From Falsiroseomonas algicola (GTDB lineage Bacteria > Pseudomonadota > Alphaproteobacteria > Acetobacterales > Acetobacteraceae): 64,000 bases of DNA. Below the pieces are notes generated by a model. The model worked only from the letters and a program-made list of their open reading frames with translations, ran no database searches and had not been told where the DNA came from. Shown here piece by piece: positions 60,812 through 64,000 of this stretch; positions within the stretch are counted from its first letter, which is position 1; each line of letters opens with the position of its first letter. The stretch is from contig NZ_JAAIKB010000008.1 in the NCBI RefSeq assembly GCF_011040385.1, positions 124,001-188,000 of the forward strand, given 5' to 3'. The position numbers were made by a program, and so were the translations under genes.

Positions 60812-61216
60812 CTACTCCTCCTCCTCGCCGTCGTCATCCTCGTCGCGCCGGGGGTCGAGCACCCGCCAGTTGCGGTCCTCGGCATCCGCGGCGCGGCGGG
60901 CGGCGAAATCATGGATCTCGGTCGCGCTCTTCCAGGCATCGTCGCCGGCGCCGGCGACCTCGGCATCCTCGCCATAGGCGAACCAGGCTTCCAGCACGGC
61001 GGAGGCATCCATGCCCCGGGTGCGGCAGCGATCGACTGAATCCCGGACATAGCGGCGCGCGAAGGCGTTGGCGTGGGCGATGGTGTCGAAGCCCTTCACC
61101 ACCTCCACGGGGTCGGAGCCGTTGGCGCCCGACAGGTCCATGATGCGGACCGCAAGGCCCGAGACGGTGCCGAAGCCGCCGCCCGCGAAGATCGGGTCTT
61201 CCTGATCGTCACTCAT
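60812..61216 (-). CDS. Conserved hypothetical protein, acidic
   Basis: The start ATG 61216 overlaps the nadE stop by ATGA, so an in-frame extension to 61342 was rejected. The 134-residue soluble protein begins MSDDQEDPIFAGGGFGTVSGLAVRIMDL and ends in a run of acidic residues. No motif was recognised. Its coupling to nadE suggests co-expression; there is no direct clue to function. Confidence 0.7.
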   Translation of the reverse strand: MSDDQEDPIFAGGGFGTVSGLAVRIMDLSGANGSDPVEVVKGFDTIAHANAFARRYVRDSVDRCRTRGMDASAVLEAWFAYGEDAEVAGAGDDAWKSATEIHDFAARRAADAEDRNWRVLDPRRDEDDDGEEEE

Positions 61217-62877
61217 GCGATCAGCGCCGAGAAGCCGTTGGTGAGGGGATAGCGGCGGTCGCGGCCGAAGGCGCGGGGCGTGATCTTCACCCCGGGCGGC
61301 GCCTGGCGGCGCTTGTATTCGGCGCGGTCCAGCATGCGCCACACCCGCAGCACCGTCGCCCGGTCATGCCCCGCCGCGACCAGCGCATCCACGCTCATCT
61401 CCCGCTCCACCAGCCCTTCCAGGATGGCGTCGAGGATCTCATAGGGCGGCAGCGTGTCCTGGTCCTTCTGGTCGGGCTTCAGTTCGGCCGAGGGCGGCTT
61501 GGTGATGACGCGTTCGGGCATCACGGCCCCGCCGGGGCCGAGCGCACCCTGCGGATAGTTCTCGTTCCGCCAGCGGCAGAGCGCGAAGACGGTCATCTTC
61601 CAGACGTCCTTCAGCACGGAATAGCCGCCGCACATGTCGCCATAGAGTGTCGCGTAGCCCGTGCTCATCTCGCTCTTGTTGCCCGTGGTCAGCAGCATGT
61701 CCCCGAACTTGTTGGACATCGCCATGAGCGTCACGCCACGGATGCGCGATTGCAGGTTTTCCTCGGTGATGTCGGGCGGGCGGTTGCCGAAGGCCGGCGC
61801 CAGCATGGCGGTGAAGGCCTCCATCGCGGGTCCGATGGGCACGGATTCGTAGCGGATGCCGAGCAGCCGCGCGCAATCCGCCGCATCCTCCAGGCTTTCG
61901 GTGGAGGTGTAGGGGGATGGCATCATCACCGCCCTCACCCGGTCCGGCCCCAGCGCATCCGCGGCGACGGCGGCCGACAGCGCGCTGTCGATGCCGCCCG
62001 AGAGCCCCAGCACCACGCCGGGGAAGCGGTTCTTCTCCACATAGTCCCGGAGCCCCAGCATCATGGCGCGGTAGATCTGCTCCATGCGCGGCATGGCGGG
62101 CGGCACGGCGTGCGGCGCGCAGGACCAGCCCTTGGGGCCGCGGGTCCATTCCGTGACCAGCACCTGCTCCGCGAACATCGGCATCTGCACGGCCAGGCTG
62201 CGGTCGGCGTTGAGCACGAAGGACGCGCCCTCGAACACCAGCTCGTCCTGGCCGCAGATCTGGTTCAGGAAGACGAAGGGCAGGCCCGTCTCCACCACGC
62301 GGGCGACGGCGAGCTGCACGCGCGTGTCCTGCTTCTCGGCCTCGAAAGGCGATCCGTTGATGCTGATCAGCATCTCCGCGCCGCTTTCCAGCAGCGTCTC
62401 GCTGACCGCGGGGAACCACCAATCCTCGCAGATCATCAGGCCGAGGCGGACGCCGCGAAAGGCCACCGGGCCCGGCGCGGGGCCGGCCATGAAGACGCGC
62501 TTGTCGTCGAAGACGCCGTAGTTCGGCAGCTCGTGCTTGGCGCGGCGGGCCAGGATGCGGCCGCCTTCGAGGACGAACAGCGCGTTGTGCAGACGGTCGC
62601 CGTCCCGCCAGGGGCCGCCCACCACCACCCCCGGGCCGCCATCGGCGGTCTCGGCCGCCAACGCCTCGATCCGCTGCATGCAGGCCTCGACGAAGGCGGG
62701 CTTGAGGACGAGGTCCTCCGGCGGGTAGCCGGCGATGGAGAATTCCGGCGTGACCAGCAGGTCCGCCCCCTGCGCCGCCGCTTCGGCGCGCGCGGCGCGG
62801 ATGCGGTCCGCGTTCCGGTCGAGCGCCCCCTCATGCGGGTTGATCTGGGCGAGGGCGATGCGGAGGCGGTCGGTCAT
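61213..62877 (-). CDS. nadE: Glutamine-dependent NAD+ synthase
   Basis: The 554-residue protein fuses an N-terminal nitrilase-type glutaminase domain and a C-terminal synthetase. The nitrilase triad is Glu in TPEFSIAGYPPEDL near 45, Lys in RAKHELPNYGVFDDKR near 112, and Cys in LMICEDWWFP near 150. The synthetase P-loop is VLGLSGGIDSALSA near 297, followed by MPSPYTSTESLEDA and the NKSEMSTGYATLYGD block. It converts deamido-NAD to NAD+. It overlaps the hypothetical gene downstream and lies 31 bases after the EamA transporter. Confidence 0.95.
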   Translation of the reverse strand: MTDRLRIALAQINPHEGALDRNADRIRAARAEAAAQGADLLVTPEFSIAGYPPEDLVLKPAFVEACMQRIEALAAETADGGPGVVVGGPWRDGDRLHNALFVLEGGRILARRAKHELPNYGVFDDKRVFMAGPAPGPVAFRGVRLGLMICEDWWFPAVSETLLESGAEMLISINGSPFEAEKQDTRVQLAVARVVETGLPFVFLNQICGQDELVFEGASFVLNADRSLAVQMPMFAEQVLVTEWTRGPKGWSCAPHAVPPAMPRMEQIYRAMMLGLRDYVEKNRFPGVVLGLSGGIDSALSAAVAADALGPDRVRAVMMPSPYTSTESLEDAADCARLLGIRYESVPIGPAMEAFTAMLAPAFGNRPPDITEENLQSRIRGVTLMAMSNKFGDMLLTTGNKSEMSTGYATLYGDMCGGYSVLKDVWKMTVFALCRWRNENYPQGALGPGGAVMPERVITKPPSAELKPDQKDQDTLPPYEILDAILEGLVEREMSVDALVAAGHDRATVLRVWRMLDRAEYKRRQAPPGVKITPRAFGRDRRYPLTNGFSALIA

Positions 62878-62908
62878 GGGGGGAAGCTAGGGTTGAGCCT
62901 GGGTGGGG

Positions 62909-63814
62909 TCAACGAGCGTGCCCGCCGGGGTTGGGTTGCAGCACCCCGATCACCATCCCCGCCGTCACCAGCGCCACGCCGGCCAGCGCCGCGGCCCCCA
63001 GCGGCTCCCACAGCAGCGGCCAGGCGGCCAGCGCCGCCATGCCGGGGACGAGGGAGGTGATGGTGGTGGTGCGCGGCGCCCCCAGCGCCGTCACCGCGCG
63101 GGTGAAGAGGAACCCCGCCACCAGCACCGCGAAGACGCCCTGGAACAGCAACTGGAAGCCGATGACGCCCCACGATGCCGCGTGCAGGTTGGACGGCAGG
63201 GCCAGCCACCAGACCGGCAGGTAGATCGGCCCGGCCCAGAGGGCGACCACCATCGTCCCCTCCACGGCCGAGATCCGCCAGCGCCTTATGGCCGTGGTGT
63301 AAATGGACCAGCAGAGGCTGCCGCAGAGGAACAACAGGTCGCCCCGCCAGGCGCCGGGATGGTCCCCGAAGGTGCCGATGGCCAGCAGCAGGATCCCCGT
63401 GGCGACGATGCCGAGCGAGGCGAAGCGCCGCCTGGTCCAGGCCTCGCCCAGCAGCCAGAAGCCGAGGGCCGCGGTGAAGAAGGGCAGCATCCCCGGCATC
63501 AGCACCCCCGCATGGGCCACGGGGGCGAAGCCGAAGGCGACATAGGCGGCGAGCGGGAAGCCGAAGGCGGCGGTGCCGAGGATGACGCCGAGCCGGATGC
63601 CCCGCAGCCGCGGCCAGCCCAGCACCGCCACCAGCGGGAGTGCCGCCAGGAAGGCGCCGGCATGGCGGAGCGCCGCCGCGTCCCAGGGCGTCAGGTCCTG
63701 CTTGGCGGAAAGCCGCGCCGTCAGCAGGAAGGCCACCCAGAGGAACAGCACGGCGAAGGCGCAGGCGTAGCCGATCCGGCGTTCCCGCCGGGCCTCTGGG
63801 GAGGAGACGTCCAT
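62909..63814 (-). CDS. EamA/DMT-family transporter
   Basis: The 301-residue protein has about ten hydrophobic segments in two repeats (RIGYACAFAVLFLWVAFLLTARLSA at the start, GAPRTTTITSLVPGMAALAAWPLLWEPLG late), as in drug/metabolite transporters. GMLPFFTAALGFWLLGEAWTRRRFASLGIVATGILLL marks the end of the first repeat. It likely exports a metabolite or amino acid; the substrate is unknown. It runs in the same direction as nadE. Confidence 0.85.
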   Translation of the reverse strand: MDVSSPEARRERRIGYACAFAVLFLWVAFLLTARLSAKQDLTPWDAAALRHAGAFLAALPLVAVLGWPRLRGIRLGVILGTAAFGFPLAAYVAFGFAPVAHAGVLMPGMLPFFTAALGFWLLGEAWTRRRFASLGIVATGILLLAIGTFGDHPGAWRGDLLFLCGSLCWSIYTTAIRRWRISAVEGTMVVALWAGPIYLPVWWLALPSNLHAASWGVIGFQLLFQGVFAVLVAGFLFTRAVTALGAPRTTTITSLVPGMAALAAWPLLWEPLGAAALAGVALVTAGMVIGVLQPNPGGHAR

Positions 63815-63862
63815 TCACGCCTTGTAGGCGGGTGTTCCCGCCCTGCCCATCGGGATGCGAGA

Positions 63863-64000
63863 ATGGCAGCCATGAGCGCGCCATCCCCCTTCCGTCCCGG
63901 CGATCTGCTGCCCCCCCTCGCCCTGCCGGATTCCGCCGGCCAGCCCTTCGACCTGGCCCAGCAGACCATCGCCGACCGCTACCGGGTGCTGCTGCTGGGG
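63863..64000 (+). CDS. Redoxin/peroxiredoxin-like protein, partial (cut by right edge)
   Basis: The open frame from ATG 63863 (ATG 63872 also in frame) runs to the window edge. The 46 visible residues read SAPSPFRPGDLLPPLALPDSAGQPFDL then LLLG, a thioredoxin-fold start like peroxiredoxins and redoxin domains (P-G-D-x-L-P-x-L). No catalytic cysteine lies within the visible part. It is divergent from the EamA gene with a 48-base gap. The call is tentative. Confidence 0.5.
   Translation, partial: MAAMSAPSPFRPGDLLPPLALPDSAGQPFDLAQQTIADRYRVLLLG

Noticed and set aside
1-64000. rRNA, tRNA, prophage, insertion sequences and CRISPR arrays
   Set aside because: None was recognisable by eye; no tRNA T-loop consensus, transposase or repeat-spacer pattern was seen.

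Overview
The window is very GC-rich (about 70%), densely coding DNA. The gene order of its housekeeping part (purC-purS-purQ-purL-bolA-grxD, parE, gltX-cysS) and its many TRAP, Bug and NMT1-type binding proteins and family III CoA-transferases point to an alphaproteobacterium of the Acetobacteraceae, Roseomonas-like. That placement is inferred from gene content; no rRNA or tRNA gene was seen.

Region 1 (1-14.4 kb) is a catabolic island. It holds a ring-opening amidohydrolase of the cyanurate/barbiturate family (cut by the left edge), an FAD monooxygenase, two complete NMT1/SsuABC-like ABC importers on opposite strands, a VOC protein, a TRZ/ATZ-like amidohydrolase, an FAD oxidoreductase, a CoA-transferase, an enoyl-CoA hydratase and two tandem LysR regulators. 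It suggests uptake and ring opening of a cyclic amide or N-heterocycle followed by CoA-ester degradation.

Region 2 (14.4-36.8 kb) is a second catabolic island. It holds two TRAP transporters, a UPF0317/DUF1445 protein, a DUF2848 protein, a PuuE-like deacetylase, two MmgE/PrpD proteins, an acyl-CoA dehydrogenase, two family III CoA-transferases, an acetyl-CoA hydrolase-like CoA-transferase, a PaaK-like ligase, an amidase, an enoyl-CoA hydratase, a BASS-type carrier and a MaoC hydratase. Seven copies of a palindrome close to ATTTGTCCGGACAAAT lie in the gaps at the heads of these transcription units, including in front of a HutC/GntR-type regulator at 19107. The layout reads as one self-regulated regulon for one unknown substrate, and this is the main discovery candidate of the window.

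Region 3 (36.8-64 kb) is mostly housekeeping: parE, a TerC-like membrane protein, purB, the purC-S-Q-L/bolA/grxD cluster, a glycosyltransferase, a YnbA/YnbB-like phospholipid trio, a GAF histidine kinase, rpsD, trmJ with an alpha/beta hydrolase and a Bug-family binding protein, a DUF305 protein, gltX-cysS, nadE and an EamA transporter. A redoxin-like gene is cut by the right edge. Two separate secreted YYAPPP-repeat proteins occur here. Several gaps carry paired hairpins that look like terminators. No gene-free stretch exceeds about 270 bases. No insertion sequence, prophage or CRISPR array was recognised.
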